Shown: positions 5,724 to 12,209 of the stretch, piece after piece
Layout of the letters: every line of letters begins with the position of its first letter
Position numbering within the stretch: the first letter of the stretch is position 1
NCBI GenBank assembly: GCA_938008865.1
Contig: CALLJA010000213.1
Coordinates: 1 to 13,709 of the forward strand
From: an uncultured Anaerolineales bacterium
GTDB taxonomy: Bacteria; Chloroflexota; Anaerolineae; Anaerolineales; Villigracilaceae
Direction of reading: 5' to 3'
DNA length: 13,709 nt
Notes under the pieces: model-generated
What the model saw: only the letters and a program-made list of their open reading frames with translations
What the model was told of the DNA's origin: nothing
Database searches by the model: none
Position numbers and translations under genes: made by a program

Positions 5724-8453
5724 TTAAGACGCGCTCGGTTCTTCGTGGCCGTGGGCTTCCACTTCCTCCCAGCCCGTGACCATGGCGCGCATGGCTTCGA
5801 GCGGGGTGGCGCCTGTGGTGGTCATGTACACGTGCACCACGATGAAGGCCGCAAACAACCAGGCCACCAGCGAGTGGAAGGGGGCCAGCACGGGCAGGCC
5901 GCCGAACCAGCCTGCGATGGCGGGCCAGCGTTGGACGCCCCACATCAGCGCGCCTGTCAACATTTGCAAGGGCAGCAGCACCATCAGGATGCCGAAGTAG
6001 GTGAACTTCTGGATCGGGTTCATGCGGCTGTCGGGCGTCTTCTCGAAGGGGTGCGCTTCGCCCTTGAAGATGCCGCCGATGTAGTACTTGGCCTGCACGA
6101 TGGCGTCATCGAAGAAGCCGTAGGGGCGTGGGATGTATTCCTGCACGCGGCCCGTGGTCAGGTGGTAGAAGACCGAGAGCAGGGCGTTGATCACCAGGAT
6201 GGCGGCCAGCACGTTGTGGATGGTCACCACGCCGCGGAAGGAGAAGATGCCGAAGATGTCGGGGCGGTGGATGACCAGGCCCGTGAAGAGCAGCATCACG
6301 ATGGCCGTGGTCTGGAGCCAGTGCCAGAAGCGGCGGTAGGCGTCGTACATGTACACAGCCTTCGTCTTGACCTGGGCTTTGGGCCTGCGCATGTAATTGA
6401 CGTAGCGCAGCGTTCCGTGGCCGAGCACACCCAGCAGCGAGCCGAAGAAAGCCAGCGCGCCGAACCAGTCGATCCAGTTCACGCGGCTGGAACCGAAGAC
6501 GTACATCTTGTCGTTGGATGGATTGGGCTGGTAATACACCGCGCCATCCTTGAGCGTGATCTGGCCGCTGGCGTTGACGTTGGTGCCGTCCACGAAGCGG
6601 GGTGTCACGCCGTTGGGGGCATAGGCCGCCAGTTCGATGGCCTGGCCCACGCGCGATTCCTCGGGCGTGTTGTGACAGGACTTGCAGTCGTTGACGGCCT
6701 CGTCGCCGCGGGCCACGCCGTGGTTGATGCTGTACGGCTGGACCAGGCCTTCGATGCGCGGATTCTTCAAGCCGAGCGCCGCAAGGCGACCCGCGATCAG
6801 GTCCTGCTTGGACTGCGAGTCGATCTTGAGCTCCGAGGCGTCCAGCGCGCCGCTGTTGTCCGCGTCGAAGGCGGAGAGGACATCGGCGGCGTACGCGCCA
6901 TTTTCGAGGTAGGCCGCTTCCAGGTCCACGAGGCGGACGGGGCGCGGGCCGTTCGGGTCGTCATAGGCCCAGAAGTAGGTGGTGATGAGGTTGTACGGGG
7001 CCAGCAACTGTTTGCCGTCCACGTTCGTGCGGTTGAGCAGGGCAGGCTCGAAGCCCGTCACCAGCGAGTTGACCGAGTTCGGGTCGCCTTCCACGCCGCG
7101 GCATTCGCTGGCGGGTTGGCCGTTCGCCGTCACCACGGTCCAGTCGTAGGACTGGATGGCAGGCGCGTACATCTTCGAGATGTGACAGGACTCGCAGGCC
7201 ACGGCGGCCATGTGCTTGTCCACATAGGGCAGCCAGTCGGCGTGAGCCTGGTTCGCGTCGTGGCAGGATTCGCAGCGGCGCATGGTGCCCTTCATCTCGG
7301 GCGCGATGTTGAACTGGGCGCTTTGCCCGCGCGCGAAGTTATGGTCGGGGCGCTGGATGTACTCGCCCAGGTCCAGTTTGCGCGGGTCGTAGACCAGATG
7401 GTCGGGATTCTCGCCCTGGATCTCCAGCGCGTGCGCGGGGTTGTTGAGCGCGAAGTGGCAGTCGGTGCATTGCAGCTGGCGCTCGGCGTGGATGTCCCAC
7501 GAGCGGTTGATGTCCCGTTTATCCGCCAGGTTGACGCCCGAGGCGTTGATCTTCTGGGCGGCGATGACCTGGCCCGTGGTGGCGGTTTGCGGGTAGTTCA
7601 GGTCGCAGGCGTTGAGGGTCAGCGGCTCCTGCGACTCGGGGTGGACTTCGCCGTGGCAGGCCGCGCAGTTGGCGTTGCTCGGGTCCTGGATCAGGACATA
7701 GCGTTCCTTGAGGTTGCCGTTCTCATCGAAGGCGGCGTCGTTCCAGAAATATCCGTTGGAGGTGTGGGTGACGATGCCCGTGCCGACCAGGGTGGCCGTG
7801 CCCGCGCTGCCGAAATCGCCTGCCTGGATGGCCTGCACACGCTGCGTGTTGTTGGGGTCCTGGAGGTGGCAGACGAAGCAGTTCATCTCCATCGTGCCCG
7901 ATGCAGACCAGTCCCACGCTTCGGGTTGACCCGTCTCCGCGTTGAGGATACTGGCCTCAGGGTTGTTCGCATCGCCCTTGAGGCTGGTCAGCGGCTGGCC
8001 CGCGCGGGACGTATCAGCGGGTCCGCCCCCGATGACACGATTGGCGTTGACTTTCAGCCATTCGGCGGTCGAGAGGTCGAGGCGCTCGTCGCCCTTTTGC
8101 GAGAGATAACGATAGGTAAGCGGGTCCCACTGACCGAAGATGCCGTTGCTGGCATCCCAGGTCTGGTCGGAGGGGGCGTAGGCGCCCAGGCCCAGGTCCG
8201 AATGGAAGGCGTGCTGCTGGATGTAGGCGGCATCGTGGCACTGTCCACAGGTCTGCATGGTGGAGACGTCACCGCCGCTCTTGAGCACCTGTTCGCCGTC
8301 CGCGTCGAGCAGGGCAAAGGTCGGGTGGATGGGCGAGGTCTGCGCCGCGGGAGTCTCGCCGCGTTTTGCAAAGGCAGATTGGATTCCGAATCCCAGCCCG
8401 AGGACGAGCAGGCCGCTCAGCAGGAGGACAAAGGAGAGTTGACGTTTATTCAT
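5724..8453 (-). CDS. Heptaheme cytochrome c fused to a b-type cytochrome domain
   Basis: The 909-aa protein begins with a signal peptide (hydrophobic 7-24, cleavage-like 'SAFA-K' at 26-30). The exported part has seven CxxCH haem c sites at 69-73, 192-196, 263-267, 329-333, 394-398, 420-424 and 590-594. An EF-hand-like loop (530-541, DADNSGALDASE) interrupts it. From about 655 it becomes a membrane domain with hydrophobic segments near 660-680, 712-728, 743-763, 818-838 and 858-880. His711, His729, His746, His764, His860 and His874 lie near the segments, as in di-haem cytochrome b561/formate dehydrogenase gamma-type proteins. I infer that the b domain exchanges electrons with quinones and passes them through the haem c chain to the octaheme cytochrome encoded 12 nt upstream. 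The ATG at 8453 has no clear Shine-Dalgarno site, so expression may depend on coupling to that gene. The exact family and direction of electron flow are not known. Confidence 0.85.
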   Translation of the reverse strand: MNKRQLSFVLLLSGLLVLGLGFGIQSAFAKRGETPAAQTSPIHPTFALLDADGEQVLKSGGDVSTMQTCGQCHDAAYIQQHAFHSDLGLGAYAPSDQTWDASNGIFGQWDPLTYRYLSQKGDERLDLSTAEWLKVNANRVIGGGPADTSRAGQPLTSLKGDANNPEASILNAETGQPEAWDWSASGTMEMNCFVCHLQDPNNTQRVQAIQAGDFGSAGTATLVGTGIVTHTSNGYFWNDAAFDENGNLKERYVLIQDPSNANCAACHGEVHPESQEPLTLNACDLNYPQTATTGQVIAAQKINASGVNLADKRDINRSWDIHAERQLQCTDCHFALNNPAHALEIQGENPDHLVYDPRKLDLGEYIQRPDHNFARGQSAQFNIAPEMKGTMRRCESCHDANQAHADWLPYVDKHMAAVACESCHISKMYAPAIQSYDWTVVTANGQPASECRGVEGDPNSVNSLVTGFEPALLNRTNVDGKQLLAPYNLITTYFWAYDDPNGPRPVRLVDLEAAYLENGAYAADVLSAFDADNSGALDASELKIDSQSKQDLIAGRLAALGLKNPRIEGLVQPYSINHGVARGDEAVNDCKSCHNTPEESRVGQAIELAAYAPNGVTPRFVDGTNVNASGQITLKDGAVYYQPNPSNDKMYVFGSSRVNWIDWFGALAFFGSLLGVLGHGTLRYVNYMRRPKAQVKTKAVYMYDAYRRFWHWLQTTAIVMLLFTGLVIHRPDIFGIFSFRGVVTIHNVLAAILVINALLSVFYHLTTGRVQEYIPRPYGFFDDAIVQAKYYIGGIFKGEAHPFEKTPDSRMNPIQKFTYFGILMVLLPLQMLTGALMWGVQRWPAIAGWFGGLPVLAPFHSLVAWLFAAFIVVHVYMTTTGATPLEAMRAMVTGWEEVEAHGHEEPSAS

Positions 8454-8465
8454 GGTGTCATCCGT

Positions 8466-9911
8466 TTACTTCGGGGTGGCGCGCCCGCCCCACTCGATCG
8501 GGTCGCCAGGGTAACCCAGGGCGGTCCAATCCATGCGGCCATTCTCGCCGTGGCAGGCATCGCATTGCAGGGCCTGCGAGGCAGGCTGGACCATGTGCGT
8601 GGTGGGCCAGTACATGTAGGTGGTGGCGAAGCCGTACTGCCCGCTGTAATCGAGGCCCGTGATGGGCGCGGCCAGTTCGAAGGCCTGGTCCCAGTTGAAG
8701 TTGGTCCAGAAGCCGTCCTTGCCCGATGTGACGGGTTGCAGCAGGTAGTTGTTGACCGTGTCGTAGGGCTGCTTGGCGATGTGCAGTTTGAACGGGAAGA
8801 TCTTGGCCTTGGGGTCGTTGAGGCTGCCCGCGGGTTTGTTGATGTAGGTCGGGGCGCTCGGGTCGATCTTGTCGCCCAGGATGTAACGATATTCGTTGTT
8901 GCCGTTGAACCACAGATAGGCGGGTGCAAAATTCTTATCGTACACGAACTCGCCCTTGATCTTCAGATAGGTGAAGTGGTCGTCTTCGCGGCCTGTCTGC
9001 CCAGCCTGGGACCAGTCCCAATAGACCTTGGTCGGGTCCTGGACGGCCAGCGCGGGGATATGGCAGGTCTGGCAGGCGACGGAGGCGAGGTGGCTGTTGA
9101 TGCGCTCGTCCTCGTGCTTCTGGTTGGCATGGCACTGTTCGCAGGAGACCTGTTCCTCAGGGTCGATGGTGTAGTTATCCGCGAGCATACGGCCCAGCAC
9201 CTGGTGCTCGGTGGTGACGTGGCAGTCGGTGCATTGGAAGTTCAGTTTGCCCATGTGAACGTCTTCGTTCTCGCTGGGGAAATACAGGCTTTCGTCGAGG
9301 TCGCCGTGTTTTACGCCGTTGCCGCCGCCGCCGTCGAAGTGGCACTTGCCGCAGTTTTCACGCGTGGGCGAACGCACGCTTTTGGCGGCCGCCAAAAGGT
9401 CCACGCCTTCAGCAGGGTTGCCGTAGGTGCCCTTGCCGTAGGCGCCCGTGTCGGCGTGGCAGGCCAGGCAGTCCACATTCTCGGGATTGCCCAGCGCCGA
9501 TTCGCGTCCCTGCTCCCAGCCGTAGCCTGCATGGCAGGACATGCACTTGTTCTCGTTGCCCTGTGTGCCGATGCAGAAATTGTTGATCTGGTTGATCTTG
9601 CCGATGGTGACGGCCGCGTCGCGCCACGGGACGTTGAATTCCTTGCTTTCCCAGGTCCAGTGGGTGGTCATCATCAGGTCGCTGGCGGCATCGGGGTGGC
9701 AGGACAGGCAGGCGCGGGTCACGTCCTGGCCCGTTTTGAAGTCGCCCTGGACGATGTCGGCGTGGTCCACGTGAACGGGGTGTTCGGGCACGCCGCTCCA
9801 CGGGTCATTGGCCGACGCGTCGGCTCTCGGGGAAAAATACAGGATCGGGACGAGGACGATCAGCAGGATGCCGACCAGGCCGAGGATCCAGAACGGGAAG
9901 GGCTTCTTCAT
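8466..9911 (-). CDS. Octaheme c-type cytochrome, tetrathionate reductase (OTR) family
   Basis: The 481-aa protein has an N-terminal hydrophobic segment (7-26) that is either a signal peptide or an anchor. Eight CxxCH sites follow at 68-72, 123-127, 148-152, 187-191, 227-231, 257-261, 280-284 and 450-454. The residues between them follow the OTR family: 'HWTWE' (84-88), 'INNFC' (109-113), 'CMSCHAGYGWEQG' (123-135), 'CGKCHFDGGGGNGVKHGDLD' (187-206), 'DVHMGKLNFQCTDCH' and 'ACQTCHIPALA'. Shewanella OTR reduces tetrathionate, nitrite and hydroxylamine and has a Lys-ligated active-site haem. Lys201 here sits at the matching place, with N110 and C113 in an N-x-x-C arrangement like that of the known site. 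The start at 9911 is supported by AAGGAG overlapping the stop codon of the ArsR gene. The protein is probably periplasmic or exterior-facing. Substrate in this organism is unknown; sulfur oxyanions are favoured by the neighbouring YeeE genes. Confidence 0.9.
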   Translation of the reverse strand: MKKPFPFWILGLVGILLIVLVPILYFSPRADASANDPWSGVPEHPVHVDHADIVQGDFKTGQDVTRACLSCHPDAASDLMMTTHWTWESKEFNVPWRDAAVTIGKINQINNFCIGTQGNENKCMSCHAGYGWEQGRESALGNPENVDCLACHADTGAYGKGTYGNPAEGVDLLAAAKSVRSPTRENCGKCHFDGGGGNGVKHGDLDESLYFPSENEDVHMGKLNFQCTDCHVTTEHQVLGRMLADNYTIDPEEQVSCEQCHANQKHEDERINSHLASVACQTCHIPALAVQDPTKVYWDWSQAGQTGREDDHFTYLKIKGEFVYDKNFAPAYLWFNGNNEYRYILGDKIDPSAPTYINKPAGSLNDPKAKIFPFKLHIAKQPYDTVNNYLLQPVTSGKDGFWTNFNWDQAFELAAPITGLDYSGQYGFATTYMYWPTTHMVQPASQALQCDACHGENGRMDWTALGYPGDPIEWGGRATPK

Positions 9912-9920
9912 GGAGACTCC

Positions 9921-10256
9921 TTAAACGAGTTCGGTCACCAGGCTGGCGCGGTATTCGATCCGCTCGCGCATGACGGCGCGCAGCAGGTCGAGCGCCTGGA
10001 CCAGGCGCGGGTCGGCCAGACTGTAGGTGACGGTGGTGCCTTGACGGGTGGTTTGGACCAGCCCGCGGTCGCGCAGGACCTTGAGGTGGCGCGAGGTGGT
10101 GGGCTGGGGGACGCCGAGTTCGGCGGTCAGTTCTGTGACGTTACGCGGACCTTCGCTCAGGGCATACAGCAACAGGATGCGTGTGGGGTCCGATAAAGCG
10201 GAGCAGAAGTCAGCTTCGAGTTGCGAGATTTCCTGTCTGAGGGTGGGAGAGATCAT
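9921..10256 (-). CDS. ArsR/SmtB-family transcriptional regulator
   Basis: This 111-aa winged-helix protein has the ArsR layout: 'ALSDPTRILLLYALSEG' (20-36), recognition-helix region 'VTELTAELGVPQPTTSRHLKVLRDRGLV' (40-67) and wing 'TTRQGTTVTYSLAD' (69-82). Its only cysteine is Cys18 in 'DFCSAL'. The classical metal-binding ELCVCD motif is absent. Persulfide sensors of this family (SqrR/BigR) use two cysteines, so this is not a clear match to them; a one-Cys redox or dimeric thiol switch is possible. It is the first gene of the minus-strand cluster, 9 nt before the octaheme gene, whose ribosome binding site overlaps its TAA. This supports control of the cytochrome and sulfur-transport genes plus autoregulation. 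A near-palindromic site at 10271-10290 is the candidate operator. Confidence 0.88.
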   Translation of the reverse strand: MISPTLRQEISQLEADFCSALSDPTRILLLYALSEGPRNVTELTAELGVPQPTTSRHLKVLRDRGLVQTTRQGTTVTYSLADPRLVQALDLLRAVMRERIEYRASLVTELV

Positions 10257-10270
10257 GATGCACCTGTCTT

Positions 10271-10290
10271 ATATTCGGATAAACGCATAT
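10271..10290. promoter_or_regulatory. Candidate ArsR-type operator
   Basis: ATATTCG (10271-10277), 6 bp, CGCATAT (10284-10290): arms match in 6 of 7 positions. AT-ended dyads of this size are typical ArsR-family sites. It lies 15-34 bp before the arsR ATG. A minus-strand TATTAT (10304-10299) would place the transcript start just upstream of the dyad, so a bound repressor would block early elongation; no good -35 box accompanies it. Confidence 0.45.
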
Positions 10291-10353
10291 ACGAGAACAT
10301 AATACCCTTGTGTCGAAATTCACTAAAGTGGAGCCTGTCATAAATTCTGTCGT

Positions 10354-10368
10354 TTAATGTCACATTAA
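10354..10368. promoter_or_regulatory. Perfect 15-bp dyad upstream of the XRE-cupin gene
   Basis: TTAATGT-C-ACATTAA is a perfect palindrome with 7-bp arms. It covers the -35 position of the TATAAT promoter of the XRE gene, a standard place for a repressor operator. A smaller dyad, CACT-AA-AGTG, sits at 10321-10330. Confidence 0.45.
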
Positions 10369-10376
10369 GATTGGGG

Positions 10377-10392
10377 TATAATACGATATACT
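10377..10392 (+). promoter_or_regulatory. Candidate -10 boxes for the XRE-cupin gene
   Basis: Two hexamers are possible: TATAAT (10377-10382) and TATACT (10387-10392). The -35 regions are poor (TTAATG at 10354-10359 or TTAAGA at 10365-10370), which suggests dependence on a regulator. AGGAG (10406-10410) stands 6 nt before the ATG at 10417. Confidence 0.5.
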
Positions 10393-10416
10393 TTCTCCGC
10401 ATTACAGGAGCTGTTT

Positions 10417-11025
10417 ATGGAGACTTTTCAACGGGATGCGATTTCGGTGGATGTGGGCGGGCGCCTGCGCGAACTGCGCGAAGCGCGTAATATTTCGATG
10501 CGCGGGTTGGCCACGGCCAGCGGGCTTTCGGCCAATGCCCTGAGCATGATCGAGCGCGGTAAGACTTCGCCATCGGTCAGCACGCTTTATAAATTGTCGG
10601 ATGCGCTGGGGGTTTCGATCACGGCCTTCTTCGGAGCCGAAGCCGAGAAGCGCCAGATGGTGTTTCTTAAATCGGACGCGCGCCCGCGCATGGCATTTGC
10701 GCGCGGGGTGTTCGAGGGGTTGGGTGGGGAGCAGTTCATGGGCCGTGTCGAGCCGTTCATGCTGACCCTGGAGAGCGGCGCGACCAGCGGGCCCTCGGCC
10801 ATCGTCCACTCGGGGCACGAGTTCGTCTTCTGCCTGCGCGGCAGCCTGGAGTATCACGTGGAGAAGGAGATCTTTCACCTGGGCGCGGGTGACAGCCTGC
10901 TCTTCGCCTCGAAGCTCAGTCACCGCTGGCGCAACCCAGGCCATACGGTGACCAACGCGTTGATCATCATTTCGGGTTTTGCCGAGGGCGAACAGCCGCA
11001 CGTGATGCACTGGAAGAAGTCCTGA
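10417..11025 (+). CDS. XRE-family regulator with C-terminal cupin sensor domain
   Basis: The 202-aa protein has an XRE helix-turn-helix at about 15-70 ('LRELREARNISMRGLATASGLSANALSMIERGKTSPSVSTLYKLSDALGV' region), a linker, and a cupin at about 105-190. The cupin metal-site pattern is visible: 'IVHSGHEFVFCLRGSLEY' (129-146) with His131, His134 and Glu135, and 'LSHRW' with His169. This is the architecture of PuuR and of SutR/YdcN, the latter linked to sulfur use in E. coli; small-molecule binding by the cupin is expected but the ligand is unknown. It is divergent from the arsR-cytochrome cluster and shares a 160-bp control region, so it may regulate that cluster as well as itself. The start is set by AGGAG. 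Terminator follows at 11065-11107. Confidence 0.88.
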   Translation: METFQRDAISVDVGGRLRELREARNISMRGLATASGLSANALSMIERGKTSPSVSTLYKLSDALGVSITAFFGAEAEKRQMVFLKSDARPRMAFARGVFEGLGGEQFMGRVEPFMLTLESGATSGPSAIVHSGHEFVFCLRGSLEYHVEKEIFHLGAGDSLLFASKLSHRWRNPGHTVTNALIIISGFAEGEQPHVMHWKKS

Positions 11026-11064
11026 CGCCCCCGAGCGCATCCCAATCGAGGGTAGTCTCAGAAT

Positions 11065-11107
11065 CAAAAAGCGCCCATCCAAAACGGATGGGCGCTTCTG
11101 ATTTTGC
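11065..11107. terminator. Bidirectional terminator between convergent genes
   Basis: A perfect 12-bp stem (11069-11080 with 11086-11097) with a 5-nt loop separates the XRE gene and the minus-strand MIP18 gene. AAAAA (11066-11070) gives a five-U run for minus-strand transcripts; the plus side ends in CTTCTGATTTT. It fits both directions and is better for the minus strand. Confidence 0.8.
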
Positions 11108-11111
11108 GGAC

Positions 11112-11459
11112 CTAGGTGTACATGCCCCAGTCCAGTGCGGACGGGTCTTCCATCATCGAGAAATCCCACATGTCCATGCCCATCTCGATGGTCACGGGCA
11201 TGTTGAGGCCCTCCACGGCTTTGGCCTTGGTCATCTCGATCATGGCGGGGCCGTAGGGGCAGAAGGGCGTGGTCAGGATCATCTTCAGGCGGGCGATGTC
11301 GTTCTCGATCGTCACGTCGCGGACCAGGCCCAACTGGATGATGTTCATGCCGATCTCGGGGTCCACCACCTCTCCCAGCTTTTCGCGCACGATCGGCACG
11401 AGGGTCGGATGGGTGCTGTGGATGGTCCACTGGATTTCCTTGATTTCAGGGTCGCTCAT
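11112..11459 (-). CDS. MIP18/DUF59 family Fe-S cluster assembly protein (SufT-like)
   Basis: The 115-aa protein matches the MIP18 (DUF59) family: 'VREKLGEVVDPEIGMNIIQLGLVRDV' (24-49), 'LTTPFCPYGPAM' (62-73) with the conserved Cys67, and a C-terminal 'MDMWDFSMM' segment. Members such as SufT, PaaD and CIA2 help mature Fe-S proteins. I chose the ATG at 11459 because AGAGGA lies 5 nt upstream and the family begins there; the frame stays open further upstream but that part overlaps the next gene and has no family pattern. The gene sits 14 nt after the SufR-like regulator and ends at a strong terminator, so the two form a two-gene operon. No other suf genes are in the window. Confidence 0.85.
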   Translation of the reverse strand: MSDPEIKEIQWTIHSTHPTLVPIVREKLGEVVDPEIGMNIIQLGLVRDVTIENDIARLKMILTTPFCPYGPAMIEMTKAKAVEGLNMPVTIEMGMDMWDFSMMEDPSALDWGMYT

Positions 11460-11473
11460 GGTTCCTCTAAAAG

Positions 11474-12097
11474 TTAGTTTTTGGCGTCCGCCGATTGCAC
11501 CACGTAGGTGCATTGCGCGCCGCCGTCCAGGATGCACTGGACCTTGTTGGCGGGCAGGGCCAGCATTTTGGAGATCAGGGTCTGGTCCACAGTGCAGACT
11601 TCGGGGTGGGCCACGCCGATCTGGTAATAGGGGCAGGAGATCTCGTGGATCTGGTATTGCCCGCCCTTCTTCTCCCATTCGACGGTGAAGCCTTCCTGGG
11701 CCAGCATTTCCTTGACGAAGTCGAGCCGTTCTTCCATGCTCATGCCGAGCATCTGGGCTTCGTAGTCACTGGCCAGGTCTTCGGCGATCTGGTTGAAGAG
11801 TTTGGCCACCATCGGCCTGGGCATCGATTCTTTCATCTGGGTGAGCAGGCGCGTGGTGAGGCGCAGGTAACGGGTGGGGAATTTTTCCATACCCGCCTCG
11901 GTCAGCACATACACCAGGCGCGGACGGCCCACACCGTGCCGCTCCTCCTGGCCCTCCACCAGGCCTTCCATTTGCAGGTTGGTCAGGTGATGGCGCACAG
12001 AGATGGGGTTGATGCCGACTGCCTCCGCCAGTTCGTTGATGGTCGAGCGGGGTTTGCGCAGCAGGGTCTGTAAAATTCGGTCTCGCGTACTTTTCAT
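11474..12097 (-). CDS. SufR-like Fe-S transcriptional regulator
   Basis: Using the ATG at 12097 the protein has 207 aa. Residues 1-70 form a winged helix ('RDRILQTLLRKPRSTINELAEAVGINPISVRHHLTNL', 'GVGRPRLVYVLTEAG'). A helical middle part follows, then a Cys-bearing domain: Cys155 ('ISCPYYQIGVAHPEVC'), Cys168, Cys188 and Cys196 ('CILDGGAQC'). The distances 155-168 (13) and 168-196 (28) equal those of the cluster-binding cysteines I recall for cyanobacterial SufR (174, 187, 215). It probably binds a 4Fe-4S cluster and represses its targets when cluster supply is adequate. A longer reading from 12 codons upstream is rejected, because a consensus promoter lies inside that extension and places the transcript start on this ATG. 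The partner gene 14 nt downstream is a SufT-like assembly factor, which fits the role. Confidence 0.83.
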   Translation of the reverse strand: MKSTRDRILQTLLRKPRSTINELAEAVGINPISVRHHLTNLQMEGLVEGQEERHGVGRPRLVYVLTEAGMEKFPTRYLRLTTRLLTQMKESMPRPMVAKLFNQIAEDLASDYEAQMLGMSMEERLDFVKEMLAQEGFTVEWEKKGGQYQIHEISCPYYQIGVAHPEVCTVDQTLISKMLALPANKVQCILDGGAQCTYVVQSADAKN

Positions 12098-12104
12098 GCG
12101 CGGG

Positions 12105-12133
12105 AGTATAACCGTGGGGGCGGGGATTGTCAA
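12105..12133 (-). promoter_or_regulatory. Consensus leaderless promoter of the SufR-like operon
   Basis: On the minus strand, TTGACA (12133-12128), 17 bp, TATACT (12110-12105), then 7 nt and ATG (12097-12095). The -35 is a perfect consensus and the -10 differs at one base. The spacing predicts transcription from the A of the ATG, and no ribosome binding site is present. The DNA just upstream (12132-12160) is AT-rich with repeated ATAAATATC (12142-12150 and 12151-12159) and could be an UP element or an operator. Confidence 0.75.
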
Positions 12134-12164
12134 TATATTAGATAAATATCATAAATATCCTGAG

Positions 12165-12199
12165 CAAAAAGGCGCTCCCGTAACAGGAGCGCCTTTTTG
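12165..12199. terminator. Terminator of the SLH protein gene
   Basis: A perfect 14-bp stem (12165-12178 with 12186-12199), loop CGTAACA, with five A residues on one side and five T residues on the other. It lies 11 nt past the stop of the SLH gene and upstream of the SufR-like promoter, isolating the two. Confidence 0.88.
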
Positions 12200-12209
12200 G
12201 TTGATGCGC

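Noticed and set aside
5688..10196. A 1502-codon open frame on the plus strand opposite the cytochrome cluster
   Set aside because: It lies opposite four genes with clear families. Its translation is rich in His, Gly, Arg and Val with no domain pattern, as expected from the complement of GC-rich codons. It has no gene-like start region and ignores gene boundaries.
9921..10256. SqrR/BigR-type persulfide sensor assignment for the ArsR protein
   Set aside because: Those sensors need two conserved cysteines; only Cys18 is present here, so the specific assignment is not supported.
11112..11678. Longer reading of the MIP18-like gene (188 codons)
   Set aside because: The extra 73 codons overlap the SufR-like gene, are Arg/Pro-rich without pattern, and the internal ATG at 11459 has a good ribosome binding site and the family N terminus.
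12098..12133. N-terminal extension of the SufR-like protein by 12 codons
   Set aside because: The extension contains the -10 and -35 boxes of the gene's own promoter and has no ribosome binding site.
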